Made by a program: the position numbers and the translations under genes. The notes below the pieces were generated by a model. It made no database searches. It was not told where the DNA came from and saw nothing but the letters and a program-made list of their open reading frames with translations. Positions 32,548-42,752 of a DNA stretch of 64,000 bases are shown here, one piece after another; positions within the stretch are counted from its first letter, which is position 1, and each line of letters opens with the position of its first letter. Source of the stretch: Glyphotaelius pellucidus (Eukaryota; Arthropoda; Insecta; Trichoptera; Limnephilidae); assembly GCA_936435175.1 (NCBI GenBank), contig OW386556.1, positions 9,130,201 to 9,194,200 on the forward strand, written 5' to 3'.

Positions 32548-32692
32548 ATCGAAAATTTAAAACCGAAAAATCAGAAAAAGATCGGCCTTAGCGAGAAATC
32601 AAACCCAGAAAACATTCTAAACGCTAACAGTGTCTCCATTAATTTAATACTACGATTTGAAGTTTATTCATTAAGTTAGAATAAAAAAAATA
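32548..32692 (+). mobile_element. SINE3 copy with inverted 5' segment
   Basis: From about 32548 to 32615 the plus strand shows the SINE3 body reversed (AAAAATCAGAAAAAGATC, then the reverse of a B-box region). From about 32620 it continues in plus orientation with ACAGTGTCTCCATTAATTT and TTATTCATTAAGTTAGAAT plus A residues, the SINE3 tail. An inverted 5' part joined to a normal 3' part is the classical twin-priming outcome. Confidence 0.5.
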
Positions 32693-32914
32693 AGTATTCA
32701 TCATAGACTTGGGGAAAAATCAATAGATGTAGCATATTAAATAAAAATGGTTACATTTATTCAAGACACTATCTAGATAGTATTTAGTTAGAGATAAATC
32801 TTGCAATCATACATTACAGCAGCCAATAAAAATGCGCGTTAACAAAAATGAAGACCATGTTGGAAATTCTTAGTTGAAGTATGATAGAGTTAAATGTGAT
32901 CAAATGAGATAGAA
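32693..32914. other. Unassigned spacer
   Basis: AT-rich; nothing recognised. Confidence 0.3.
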
Positions 32915-33115
32915 TCATTAGCTCAGTGGTAGAACACCTTCCTGGCGAGGCTAAGGTCCTGGGTTCGATTTATTTATATATAAATCGAACCCAGGACCTG
33001 ATTTATCTTTTTCTGATTTTGCCATTTAAAATTTTCGATCGAGGGTCACTAATATTGTCTTCATTAATTAAATATTTAATTTAAGGCTTTACTCATTAAG
33101 TTAAAACAAAAAAAT
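32915..33115 (+). mobile_element. SINE3 copy with internal palindrome
   Basis: Head ATTAGCTCAGTGGTAGAAC (A box) and GGTCCTGGGTTCGATTTAT (B box). The sequence then folds back on itself (ATAAATCGAACCCAGGACC) before the body (ATCTTTTTCTGATTTTGCC, CACTAATATTGTCTTCATTA) and a tail with CTCATTAAGTTAAAACAAA. The B-box repeat is a perfect hairpin of 19 bp. Confidence 0.6.
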
Positions 33116-33129
33116 ATGTTTAAAAAAAA

Positions 33130-33460
33130 AACATCTTTTTAATTTATTTTCGTAATAATCTTTATTTTTTTTATTATGTAACTGCAATTTTACACATCCT
33201 AAAATAATTTTTATATTTTATGTTATATAATTGTTTTTTTCAACTTTTTAAGTAATTAATCACCTCTCCTTTCTAATGTTTTGTCTTTGTTCTACGTTTT
33301 CTATACTTGTTTGTTTTTAGTTATTTTTATATTAATTTATTATCCCGACGAAGAAAACGTTGTTTTTGAAACATGTCGATAATGTTAATTATATAGTGGC
33401 GCATAAAAAGTCATTTGTTTTCATTAAATAAAAAATATGTATTTTTATTTTTATTTTAAC
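33130..33460 (+). mobile_element. Penelope-like element 3' end
   Basis: The sequence parallels the 3' end and terminal repeat of the element at 50712-52316 read on its sense strand: CACCTCTCCTTTCTAATGTT, CTATACTTGTTTGTTTTTAG, TTATCCCGACGAAGAAAACG, GAAACATGTCGATAATGTTA, ATATAGTGGCGCATAAAAAG. It is severely 5'-truncated and lies between two SINE3 copies of opposite orientation. The ribozyme-like core is mutated here (CCGACGA in place of CTGACGA). Confidence 0.65.
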
Positions 33461-33660
33461 TTTATGAGTAAAACCTCAAATTGTAATATTTAATTAAAGA
33501 AGACAATATAAGCGAAACTCAATCGAAAATCTGGCAACAGAAAAATCAGAAAAACATATTGGCATCTCTGGGACTGGACTGACCCTGGTTCGAGTCCCAG
33601 AGACGCCAATATCTTTTTCTGTTTCCAGATTTCCGATTGAGTTTCGCTTATATTGTCTAC
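33461..33660 (-). mobile_element. SINE3-derived fold-back
   Basis: From 33501 to 33659 the two halves are inverted repeats of about 70 bp around a 17-base loop. The right half holds a B-box-like CTGGTTCGAGTCCCAGAGAC. The left flank (33461-33500) is the SINE3 tail on the minus strand. It therefore looks like a minus SINE3 copy with an extra inverted copy of its own body attached. Confidence 0.6.
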
Positions 33661-34315
33661 ATTTAGTTAAAAAAATATTTTCTTAGATTTTTGTTTCTTT
33701 ATGTACCAGACTCATAGCCACACGTTAAAACACAACAACCAAAGTGTTCCTGACTGCAAAACCCAGCATCCATACATCCTCATGGAAAGTCAATTAATAT
33801 AAGTTTGTGTATTCCCTATCGCCCATGCAGCATCGACCTGTTATCGCTTTGTCATCTGCCCGGCCGTCCGATAAACACGACGGTACTAATTCAGCGGTGA
33901 TGCATCGGACCATCGCTGAGTATTATTGCTTGCTATAATGTCGCGTGTTTGAAATATTGCCACGGCGCTCGATATCGGAATTCCAATAAATAACTTGGTA
34001 GGGCTTCGCGGCCGGACCGCCTACGATTTCACTTTTGTATGGGAGCGGTGTTCCAGAGTTTGACGCTGGGCCTACGGAAAATCAAGAAAAAACGATAAAG
34101 AAATATTTAAAAAAATATATTGCGTACGAGAACCACTTTCCAGGAACCAAATCTGATTTATCCTTCTTCTTTTCCATCCATTCAACAATCCTTAAATGTT
34201 TCAGATTGTTAACGGCAACAAATTCAATACACACCGCTTTGTAACTACTTCCAAAGTACCTACTTACTTCTTTTATATATGTAATTATTGTGCACTTTTT
34301 TTTTAATAAAAATAA
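33661..34315. other. Unassigned spacer
   Basis: A GC-richer patch at 33825-34025 (GCCCGGCCGTCCGATAAAC, TAGGGCTTCGCGGCCGGACC) contrasts with its surroundings. I see no coding or repeat structure in it. Confidence 0.3.
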
Positions 34316-34435
34316 CTAGCTTTTACTCGCGGCTTCGCTCGCATGATATAAGGGGGAATTACTGTAGTGCTTGCACTTATCAATTATACCCCCCCCCCCT
34401 TCCCCCACTCCCCCTTCTCTACCTCCTCTCACCAC
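34316..34435 (-). mobile_element. Helitron 3' end fragment
   Basis: CTAG at 34316-34319, then CTTTTACTCGCGGCTTCGCT and TACTGTAGTGCTTGCACTTA match the 3' end of the two complete Helitrons. The element is lost beyond a C-rich run at 34388. Confidence 0.65.
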
Positions 34436-34783
34436 CCCCAGGCGATGCTTTGCTTTTCATAATTTCGTTGATTTCGATTAGTAAAGGTAAAAAAAATAAA
34501 ATCTTAAACAATTTTTAACCGTTACAATACTGTACCACTCTCCCGTAATAATATTGGGCACACTGATGTGTTGGGTCAAATCGTCCAAACGTTTATAAAT
34601 GGAGGTGAGCCCCAGTGTGACCGTACCATTAGTGTCAAATTCAAAAATTCGCCGGACATCAAAGTGTTGCAATATATATTAAAAAAATCAGTGTGGAATT
34701 TTATAAAATTAATTGAATATTGTCGGAGATGGAACATTTTTATAAAGTATTAATGAAAAATGAAAAAAAAAAAAAAAATGCGA
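34436..34783. other. Unassigned spacer
   Basis: No gene or repeat recognised. Confidence 0.3.
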
Positions 34784-34960
34784 CCGGTTGGCCGTCGGTG
34801 GCTGAGTTTACAAAAGCGTCTGGTTCCCACCTAGGCAAATCCTGGGTTCAATTCCTCTGCTGGCTTATGGCTGGCTCTATGGTTGGGTTATCAGTTGTCT
34901 GGTTGGTTAGTCAGACATCTCCAAATACTAAATTTGGAGATAACGAGGAAAGCAATATTG
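34784..34960 (+). mobile_element. tRNA-like SINE fragment with an inverted end nearby
   Basis: GTCGGTGGCTGAGTTTAC and CCTGGGTTCAATTCCTCTGC look like A and B boxes of a tRNA-derived head. GGTTAGTCAGACATCTCC follows and recurs inverted at 35130-35156 (GGAGATGTCTGACTACTCAA), so a fold-back with a 170-bp spacer may be present. Confidence 0.4.
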
Positions 34961-35536
34961 AAATTTCACGACATTTTAAAATATCCTACTAGTGACCCAG
35001 AGAATATAAATTTTGTTTAATTTCACCATAAGTTTTCCTGCATAACAATTGATTATTGGTGTTTATGAGTAATCTGAATATACTAGATAGAGAGTATGCT
35101 TTTACATATAACCGCATACTCAACACAAATTTAGATTTTTCGGAGATGTCTGACTACTCAACTAGACGATCGATATAATGACGTACTAAGAGTTTTCCAA
35201 AATGTGAATATTTGTCCACGCTTTTTAATTTTTTTGCTTTTAAATTGCATTACAATACCCGTTTATCATACGGTCACATTTTGGAATACACCAAGGAATT
35301 CCAAAACTCATACAATTTCTTAAAGAGTGAGCATCGTCGCTGAAGCACCCTCTCATTGGTCATTCGTCAACACAGTTCGCAAGCTCTTAGCAATGATTCC
35401 ACAAATCGATAACTTTCATGGCAAATGATCTGTCCCCTTTTACAAACGGTTTTTAGATAGCGTACCTGACTGAAAGGGTTAAATAAATCAAGCGATTGCA
35501 GTAATAAACAAAGCATATTGGAATCACATTTGAAAT
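34961..35536. other. Unassigned spacer
   Basis: Apart from the inverted end at 35130-35156 nothing is recognised. A 94-codon minus-strand frame at 35367-35651 overlaps rep-C and is probably chance. Confidence 0.3.
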
Positions 35537-36022
35537 TTTTCGTCTTTTGAACTGAAACTCGTATAGCACCGCTGTGATTTGAAACATGAACATGAAACGA
35601 CATTAAAAAGAGACAAACGCATACATCTATAAGCTTTGAATATAAGCTCACTTTTTAAGGCTCCTATTGGTTCAAATTTTGTTAATAATTTCTGTGCCAT
35701 CCATCTGCGCCAGAACAGCACCGTTTTTGTAAATTTTGTTCTCTTGGCATTGCTTTGTATATACTGTATATTCTTTGTTTCATGTTATTTGATCAATATT
35801 TTTAAGGACTCGTAAGGAACACTATAGGATCAGCATAGGATAGGATTACTTTTAAATTTATTATATTTAAGCACATTTGAAGTGAAATAACACAAAACTG
35901 CGCTATACAAATATTACGTTATTATTATTATTATTTTTGCGGTGTTTTGTAGCCTCCGCACTCTTGTCTACTTTAGTTTTCAGGTTTCACTTCTACCGCG
36001 TGTGAATTGTACGGTCTAATTT
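35537..36022 (+). repeat. rep-C copy split by about 285 bp
   Basis: The first half (GTGATTTGAAACATGAAC, AAAAGAGACAAACGCATACA) lies at 35537-35650. The second half (GCGGTGTTTTGTAGCCTCC, TCTTGTCTACTTTAG, ACCGCGTGTGAATTGTAC) lies at 35938-36022. The DNA between them has no match to rep-C and is likely a later insertion. Confidence 0.45.
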
Positions 36023-36982
36023 TTTTTTAATGACAAGTCCAAATATTTTGAATGAAATTCTTATACACAATTTTTGCTCACCATCTTGAGAGGGCATGGT
36101 AAAACGCTCTCAAAAGTCAGTTAAAAATAAGTGAATACCTCCTAAGTTTCCGTTTGTTACAATGAGCAGTTCCTGTGGCACAACGGCAACCACAATAATA
36201 AGGAATACAATACATGGGGTGAGAACAAGGTTTTAAGAAAATGCGTTTAACAAGGTTAGCTCATCGAGGGGGCAGAGCGGTGATCGGCTAGAAAATTGTG
36301 ATGTAGCTTGAAGTCCACGATCCAAAGGGAGATTTGAACTAACTGCAATACAAGTGGCAGTGTTTTACTTCAAGCTACGTTCGAAATTTCGAAGTTTTGA
36401 CGAGTTTTTTTGAAAAAGGCCCATATGAGCTACTCTTATTAATCGCGACCTTGTTAAATTTTCTACGAACCTTGAGGTAAGAGTGTAGGAAAATTTCTTT
36501 CTGAAACAAGCTGCAAATATGACAAATAAACAAATTTAATAAAATAATGTTATATGTATCCATATATTTGTATTATAATATTAGTGGCACTAAGCCGGGA
36601 AAAATCGTGGGCTAACGTAAAATATATTATCGACAAAATATTGTAAGAGAAAAATTAGAATAATTTTCTATTAAAATATTATATCATAGGCAGAAACCTA
36701 CTTTATGGAGACAAAGTAAAGCGTGGCTGAATTATTCTGCATGCAAGCAATTCCAATTTTGAAAATAACGAGTAAATTTAAAGAAAAATTGAGTTCATTG
36801 AACATGAAAATTTTCACACAGGTAATTAGCATGTTTAATGATGATTGTGTATTTTTAACGGCTGGTTTCTTCAAAAATTGATTTTATAATTTCCTCACTT
36901 CGGCCACCTTCTTAAAAGGCCTCCCAACGTGACAGGGTGGTAGTATTATAGATTTTCTGACTTAATGTAGACTTCCATCACA
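36023..36982. other. Unassigned spacer
   Basis: A short inverted repeat GTAGCTTGAAG (36304) / CTTCAAGCTAC (36368) brackets 60 bp of unknown sequence. Nothing else recognised. Confidence 0.25.
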
Positions 36983-37358
36983 TCTAGCATATGTCACCCA
37001 AAGTGGTTTGGTACGTTTGGTGACTTAGCAGAGGTGCCAGGGTTTATGGAGTGAGGTTTATCCGGATCTTGGCGGCTGATGAGTCTCGCCACCAACTGCG
37101 TGGCCACCAACTGAGTGGCAGGCCGGATCGGGAGAGGCCGGTTGAGGGAGATCCTTGACCTCTCCAGCAAGACTCTCTTGGAACATCGATTCGATCAATA
37201 GATTCGATGGTACGTCACTGAACGCACTGATCCTCAGATTCCTACCCACCCCTTATACCTATTTTCTTTCTAGAATTTCCTCTTCTCTCTTTACTAAAAA
37301 GACCCTCCACACAGCATCCCCAAAGATGACATAGAATTATTTTCCTCAGGGCATTCTG
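36983..37358 (+). mobile_element. SINE1 copy, long form
   Basis: GCATATGTCACCCAAAGTGG, TTAGCAGAGGTGCCAGGGTT, the long-form middle with CCGGTTGAGGGAGATC, CCTACCCACCCCTTATACC, then ACCCTCCACACAGCATCCCC and a hairpin missing one arm. Its tail abuts the tail of the minus-strand LINE that follows. Confidence 0.7.
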
Positions 37359-37361
37359 GTT

Positions 37362-37850
37362 GTTTTTTTTTACATTAACTCCATACAGGACGCCCAGAGG
37401 AAAATAATTTCCCTCAGGGCCTGTGTCATTTGGATGCTGTGTAGAGGGTCTTTTTAAGGAGAGTAAGGAGTGAACATTGGTCTTAAAGACCCATGTTGTA
37501 AGACGGAGGAAACACAAAGGCCGACAAATCTTTCCTACGTATATTGGGCGCGTTTGTCGTGTTTTCCAACTACGCACCGGTGCCAAGGGGATCAATGATG
37601 TTAGTTCCTCAGAGCATCTTCCGTTGAAATAGCGGTAGAACAAGGAAAGCATTCCCATCCGATGCCTGTGCTTTAAAGATTGCAATCAGTTTGTTAAAAT
37701 CGGAGAATCTATCAAACGGACTGCCCGTTTCTGCCAAGAGTCGAGGGTTTTTTTTAGATATTTTGGAGCTACAGACCAGAGGTGGCTGCCAAATTCAACC
37801 GTGGGGCGCACTTGCGATTTGTACAGAGTTAGCAGATGTGTACTAATAAG
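37362..37850 (-). mobile_element. Tail LINE, 5'-truncated copy
   Basis: Minus strand, with poly(T) at 37362-37371 and the shared tail just inside. The C-terminal coding (37440-37680) reads HRHRMGMLSLFYRYFNGRC and SEELTSLIPLAPVRSWKTRQ. It then has an internal loss of the region equivalent to HMRTGRFFDSF before resuming at TTWVFKTNVHSLLSLKRPST. The upstream part reaches the GSHLW equivalent. Tail-to-tail with the SINE1 on its left. Confidence 0.7.
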
Positions 37851-37859
37851 GTTCCATGC

Positions 37860-38035
37860 CAACTCAGAATCAAGTCAACTCAACATGTCTTCGAAAACTC
37901 ATTAAAAGCTATGAAAAAAATATTGAAACATAGTCCACAACCTAACCTAACGTAACCAATTTCTTACACATTTTTTTCATCAGTTTTAATAACTTTTCAA
38001 AGGAAGTGTTGAGTTGATTTCATTCTGAGACATCC
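37860..38035. mobile_element. MITE-A copy, damaged
   Basis: GGTTCCATGCCAACTCAGAA at the left and GATTTCATTCTGAGACATCC, GGTCAC at the right. Inner telomere-like CCTAACCTAACGTAACC. The target duplication cannot be seen. Confidence 0.6.
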
Positions 38036-38814
38036 GGTCACAAAATCACCTCTCTAAAACTAGTAGTGTTTTTAGCAAAGCCACTAACTTTTGATTTTCT
38101 TTACAAACTAAATGTTTGTAAATATATATTGTTATGGCCTTTATTTATATAAAACTACCACCCATTAGGTTTCCTGTACAATCCAGAAATGAATGGTTGC
38201 AAGTGTATTGACTGTATAAAGAATCGTTGTGCATTTGCAGTCTTGTCGCTTAGGTTTGCTATCTGTTGAAATTTGTAAGGGAATTTGTCACCTTAGGCCG
38301 CTATCGAACGTGAGAAGGCGAAACTCTCCGCTGCGAATGGCGAATATTCGTAGCATGTTTGTGCCTTGACATAATACTCGAGTGTATGCAGGTATACGGA
38401 TACAAGGATAAGTAATGTAAATGAATTACAGTGAATATTTATAAGTCGAGTACAATATGGATATTTGCGTCGATTTTGTGGTATAGGCATTTGGCTTTAA
38501 CTGGGGAAATATGGAGAGGAATTTTTAAACAGTTTTTATAAGAAGCAAGAAAATTCTTTCTCTCAGAAGAACAAGTGTTAGATATACGGATGATTTCTTT
38601 TCACATAAGCTCTACCCCGTAGGCCCTCATACGATCCGATGAGACCGGTACACCGAGCACTGATTTGTTAGCACTTGGAACACGTGTTCTGAGGATGGGA
38701 AGGAGGTTGGAGTTTAATCGACCTATATACATGGCAACCTAATAAGCCAATTTGGAATTTAGCATGGGCAGGAATAAATTAATGGATTGAGCATTATGAC
38801 GTTTTGTTCCCCTT
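38036..38814. other. Unassigned spacer
   Basis: Nothing recognised. Confidence 0.3.
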
Positions 38815-39275
38815 TCTAATGACTTCCTACTTCTTGTCTCTTCTTGCTCCTTTTTGGATCTTCTCATCTCTTCGTTGTAGGTCTTGGCATTTCTTGTCAC
38901 TTCTTGCTTTTTCTTATCCCTTCAGGAATCTTCTCGCAATTTCTTGGCTCGTTATATCTCCTCTTAGCTCTTCTTGAATCTTCCAACTGCTTACCGACCC
39001 TTCTTGTCTATTTTTGTCTTTTTTAGTCTATTCTTGGCTCTTCTTGGCTTGTCTTGTCTTGTGAATTCTCGTATCATATGGTCTCTTCTTGTCTCCAATT
39101 GGCTCTTCTTACATCGTTTCCCCCTTCTTGGCTCTTCTTGGCACGCCTGTTATCTTCACCCATTATCCTCTTTCTTTTGTCTTTCTTGGCTCTTATTGGT
39201 TCTTCTTGGTTCTCCTCGCCCTTTCTTGGCATTTATTTGCCCGCCTCGGCTCTTCTGGCTCTTTTGGAATATTCT
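38815..39275. repeat. Degenerate minisatellite, unit about TTCTTGGCTC
   Basis: About 460 bp of pyrimidine-rich DNA built on a 9-11 bp unit (CTTCTTGGCT, CTTCTTGTCT, TTTCTTGGCA). The open frames here in all three plus frames, rich in L, S and F, are by-products of the repeat and not genes. Confidence 0.65.
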
Positions 39276-40529
39276 CGATGCATGCAAGCATGTTAAAACG
39301 CATCTACCCCGGGTCACCATATAGAATTACTTGAGACAACAATAGATTTAGCTTAGAAACCAGATGTTATACAAATCTTGGAATTTTTAATTTTAACATA
39401 ATACATAACTATACTGACAGCCCATTCCTCTTGGAATGCTATGGCTTTTACGTGCCTGAAAATTTCAGCCGTAGTCGTCGACACGACTTGTTCAAAATAC
39501 CACACGGCAGAACAGATGTTCTAACACAGCACACACAAGAGAAATGGTGCTGTTGAACGAAATATCGAAAACACTAGATAATGTAACTCTTCTTTAAATA
39601 GTCTTAAGGGGGTATTCTGGTCTAAAGCATGAATTTTAGGTATTTTTCAGGTGCAGTAAAAAAAAGATTAACATTTTTAGTAGCCATTACTCTACCAAAT
39701 ATTAATTGAGCATTTAATAATACACTTAAAAAAATTAAACGAAAAAATTTTAAATTTAAAAAGTTAGAGGGTGTTGAAGTGGAGGGTCTCAAAAAAATGG
39801 CGTGCCCTGGTTGACACGATTGCAGTAATAAATAAAAAAAATTCTTAATCTAGACAAATGCTGTTATGGCCCGTACCTTGAAAAGGTAAAAATAATTTTT
39901 TTTCGCAAAATGGCGGCTGTCTGAAAAAAAAACTCCATCAAAAATTTAATAAATTAAAATCTACCGTATTAGTTATTTCACACGCGTGGTAGTAGGAAGG
40001 TAAGAAGGAATATAGTATGTATTGTAACCAGCGCCGGCCCATCTCCAATGAAAGATGACGTCAGATCCGATAAGGCTTTGTTTACTACCCAGTGGTCGGC
40101 GCGCAGGGGCACAAGGTGGTCAACCTTTATTCTGTTAGGGTGACAATGGCTTTTTTTTTATTGGGAATGATTTCCAATCCTTTAATTCACTTTTTAGGTA
40201 TCGTAATATGGGACGACTTGACTTTTAAATCGGGGGTGCCTTTGATTGTTAAAGATATCTGCCATAATTCTCGCTACCACTCAGAAATGACTCGTATCTT
40301 TTTTCGAGCAACATGGTATGACGCCATGAAAACAAATGTCAAATCAGTTGGTTTATAGTTATATTCACACTTTCTGTCGGTTAAATTCTGAAAACGTTTT
40401 TTTTAACACATTTTTAGAGAGAAGAAGTGTAAATTAATTTTATATATTTGGCATTGATTATAGTAGATTCGCTTAGTTTATATTATTCAGTATTATGTTA
40501 TTGTTGTGTATCAATATTTACTACTACTA
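39276..40529. other. Spacer with a TTAA-type transposon end candidate
   Basis: At 39605 CTTAAGGGGGTATTCTGG resembles the end of a TTAA-inserting element, but no matching second end was found. A GC-richer part at 40030-40110 and an 88-codon frame at 40092-40358 are unassigned. Confidence 0.25.
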
Positions 40530-40712
40530 ACCTAACCCTAAAAAAAATATGAAACCAAAATACAGAAATCCTTTAAAGACAATGAATAATGGTTCAAAAA
40601 TAGTAAAATGGACAAAAATAATTTATTGTCTTTAAAGAATGTCTGTATTATTTTTGTCCCATATTTTGTTTGATTAGGTTAAGTTAGGTTAGATTAGGTT
40701 TTAGGAGATATT
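40530..40712. mobile_element. Fold-back with telomere-like ends
   Basis: The left arm CTAACCTAACCCTAAAAAA and CCTTTAAAGACAATGAATAA mirrors the right arm TTATTGTCTTTAAAG and TTAGGTTAAGTTAGGTTAG around a short spacer. The arm ends carry TTAGG-type words, which is the insect telomere repeat. Non-coding. Confidence 0.5.
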
Positions 40713-41035
40713 TTGTCGAGTGATGAAAAAGCGTGGAACCGAAAATAATGGGTCGAGAAAAATGGACACATTGGCGATTGTCGGGAAAAACATACAATCT
40801 TTTAAGTATACATACACACAAGATGGGCTCTTGCTTTAGTAAAGTATTACGCCTACGGAATTAATACTTCAATAGGTCTTTCTAGTGCTATCTAGATTCT
40901 AATCAATACTGCACATTTCGTCGTGTGAAACGTTGAAGTGACCTAGATCTAAAGAGTCAGAGTGAAGTCAGTTATTCTTTACCTTTTAATGTGTCATGTG
41001 ATTAACAGTTTTGCACATAATACGGGATTCTAAGA
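40713..41035. other. Unassigned spacer
   Basis: Nothing recognised. Confidence 0.3.
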
Positions 41036-41330
41036 GACGTATCTGACTTACTTTAACCGGTGATTCCTTATTTGGAGTAAAAAAGGTAGATGATGACATT
41101 TTTGTCTCCAGTGACATTTTTTTCACATAATAGTAAGTAGTAGGGAAGTTAGGGTCGGGTGGGAGGTTGCGCGGTTACTCAGTTGAGAGGACAATGACAA
41201 CATTTGAGAGATTTTTCGTTTTTTTTTTAACTTGAAAAAAAACCAACAAAAAATGTCACCGGGGACCTAAATTTCAAGAAACTTATTTCTCCAAATGAGG
41301 TCAGGAATAAACTCTTTTCATATTTTCAAA
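41036..41330. mobile_element. MITE-B fold-back copy
   Basis: TCTGACTTACTTTAACCGGT, GATTCCTTATTTGGAGTAAA at the left, and AATTTCAAGAAACTTATTTC, TCCAAATGAGGTCAGGAATA mirrored at the right, as in the copy at 48372-48940. The right arm is damaged, and the LTR-linked sequence begins soon after. Confidence 0.55.
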
Positions 41331-41388
41331 AACGCTATCATTTCCCAGTTCCAATAAAAGCGCGGTCACCCCGTGAAACCAATCCAAG

Positions 41389-41412
41389 GTGTTCGGCCAC
41401 CGTTGGGCGCCA
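41389..41412 (-). promoter_or_regulatory. Primer-binding site of tRNA-Lys type
   Basis: On the minus strand TGGCGCCCAACG (41412-41401) is complementary to the 3' end of insect tRNA-Lys, the primer used by many gypsy-like retroelements. Twelve bases match; the next bases (GTGG for TGGG) are shifted. One base separates it from the LTR end. Confidence 0.5.
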
Positions 41413-41413
41413 G

Positions 41414-41996
41414 TGTATTTTTTGTCCGCAGTTATTCATAACTTCGCGACACCCTGTATACCTCTTACCCACAGAGAGTGTACGCGTCCACCGGACTTTA
41501 TTGTTGTATCGAGTTTTATTCGATTAAAATAAATAAATTAACAAAAGAAATCTTTATGTTTTAATTCCCGGGCCGTCATAACTTTGCGGCGCAACCGTGT
41601 CGTGTCGTGCGGTGACTAAAAATTAATTGAGACGTTGTTGTAAACGAGTTTTTATGTTTTTGTTCTTGTGATTGGCAAATGTTTTTGTCACTGCATTTTA
41701 TACGGAGTTCACACTTGTGATTTTATTTGGTATAGCGTGTGAAGTTATTTGTGAAAGTGATCGCAGACCAAAGATAAAAGCTTTTGAATATATTAGGTAA
41801 ACTTTGAAATTTGGTGAATTTTCACGTAGAGTGCTTTGCTGTGTACTATTTCAAGTGAAATAAAACAACAACAAAAATGTTGATGTCGGTCAGGGATCGC
41901 TTTCACTCAAGCTTTTTCAATGGTTAATATAAACACATTAAAAAAATAAGAAAACGTTTTCATTAAAAACAGTTTTTTTGTATTTACAACGTAACA
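41414..41996 (-). mobile_element. Probable LTR (583 bp) of a gypsy-like element
   Basis: Read on the minus strand it starts TGTTACGTTGTAAATAC and ends AAAAAATACA, giving TG...CA termini, directly followed by the primer-binding site. A polyadenylation signal AATAAA lies at about 41502-41507 on the minus strand. Internal coding is missing: MITE-B sequence replaces it about 70 bp beyond the primer site. The rival reading, a host 5' exon on the plus strand with a possible donor at TAGGTAAAC (41800), is less likely given the primer site. Confidence 0.45.
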
Positions 41997-42104
41997 GACC
42001 TAACAGTTCGGAGCCAGTGGCTTCAGCATTGTGGTTTGGGCGGATTGCTATTAAGTGGAGTATAAAAAAAATAATAAAACTGGTTTTTCAAATATATATG
42101 ATGA

Positions 42105-42190
42105 TAAGGAGCGTATTTGACTTACTTTAACCAGTGATTCCTAAAATTATTTGCAGTAAAAAAATTTACGATATTTAGGTCACCGGTGAT
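42105..42190 (+). mobile_element. MITE-B left part, split by SINE1
   Basis: TATTTGACTTACTTTAACCA, GTGATTCCTAAAATTATTTG. The inner part continues after the SINE1 insertion at about 42655-42752 (GGCTGAGTGACCAGTAATAAT; compare 48800-48840). Confidence 0.5.
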
Positions 42191-42206
42191 AGATTGTTTT
42201 GTTTTT

Positions 42207-42646
42207 ATTTTTTTTACATAAGCTCCACACAGGTAGCCCTGAGGAAAATAATCCCCCTCCAGGTTCTATGTCATCTTTGGGGAGGAGAGCTGTGTGGAGG
42301 GTCTTTTTTAGGAAAGGAAGTTCTGCGAAGGAAAAAGGTATGAGGAATGGGTAGGAATCTGGGGGTCTGTGTATCTAGGAGTGACGGACGTACGAATCCA
42401 TCCCTCCTGCTGTGGTGAAAGGCGATGTTCCGAGAGAGTACGGCTGGAGAAGTCACAGAGACTCCCTCAACCACTCTCTCCCGATCCGACCTGCAGTGCA
42501 GCTGGTGGGTGGACGCATCCGCCGTCAAGTCCCGGACAACACTCATCTCATGAACCCGGGCACTCCTGCTAAGTCACCAAACATAGCGAACCACTTGGGG
42601 TGAACTATGGCAGAGGTGTTGGTTATACGTGGTTCCCGGGGCGGCT
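42207..42646 (-). mobile_element. SINE1 copy, long form, inserted in MITE-B
   Basis: One of the best kept copies: poly(T) at 42207-42216, the outer stem AGCTCCACACAGG, inner hairpin GCCCTGAGGAAAATAATCCC, GGAAGTTCTGCGAAGG, CCAACCACTCTCTCCCGATC equivalents, AACCCGGGCACTCCTGCTAA and GGTTCCCGGGGCGGC. Only the outermost 5' bases are missing. Confidence 0.75.
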
Positions 42647-42752
42647 ATTTAAAAGATAAAAAAATGTAGATATTGGTGATATAAAACCGGGGTGAGGGTT
42701 TATTCAGGTACTCGGCTGAGTGACCAGTAATAATATGTAGAAGAATTTATTA

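Noticed and set aside
38844..39334. Overlapping open frames rich in L, S and F in all three plus frames
   Set aside because: They are by-products of the degenerate pyrimidine minisatellite, which rarely contains stop codons in any frame.
41876..41929. Short peptide starting at the ATG after AACAACAAAA
   Set aside because: Only 17 codons, and the segment lies in the probable LTR; no splice structure convinced me.
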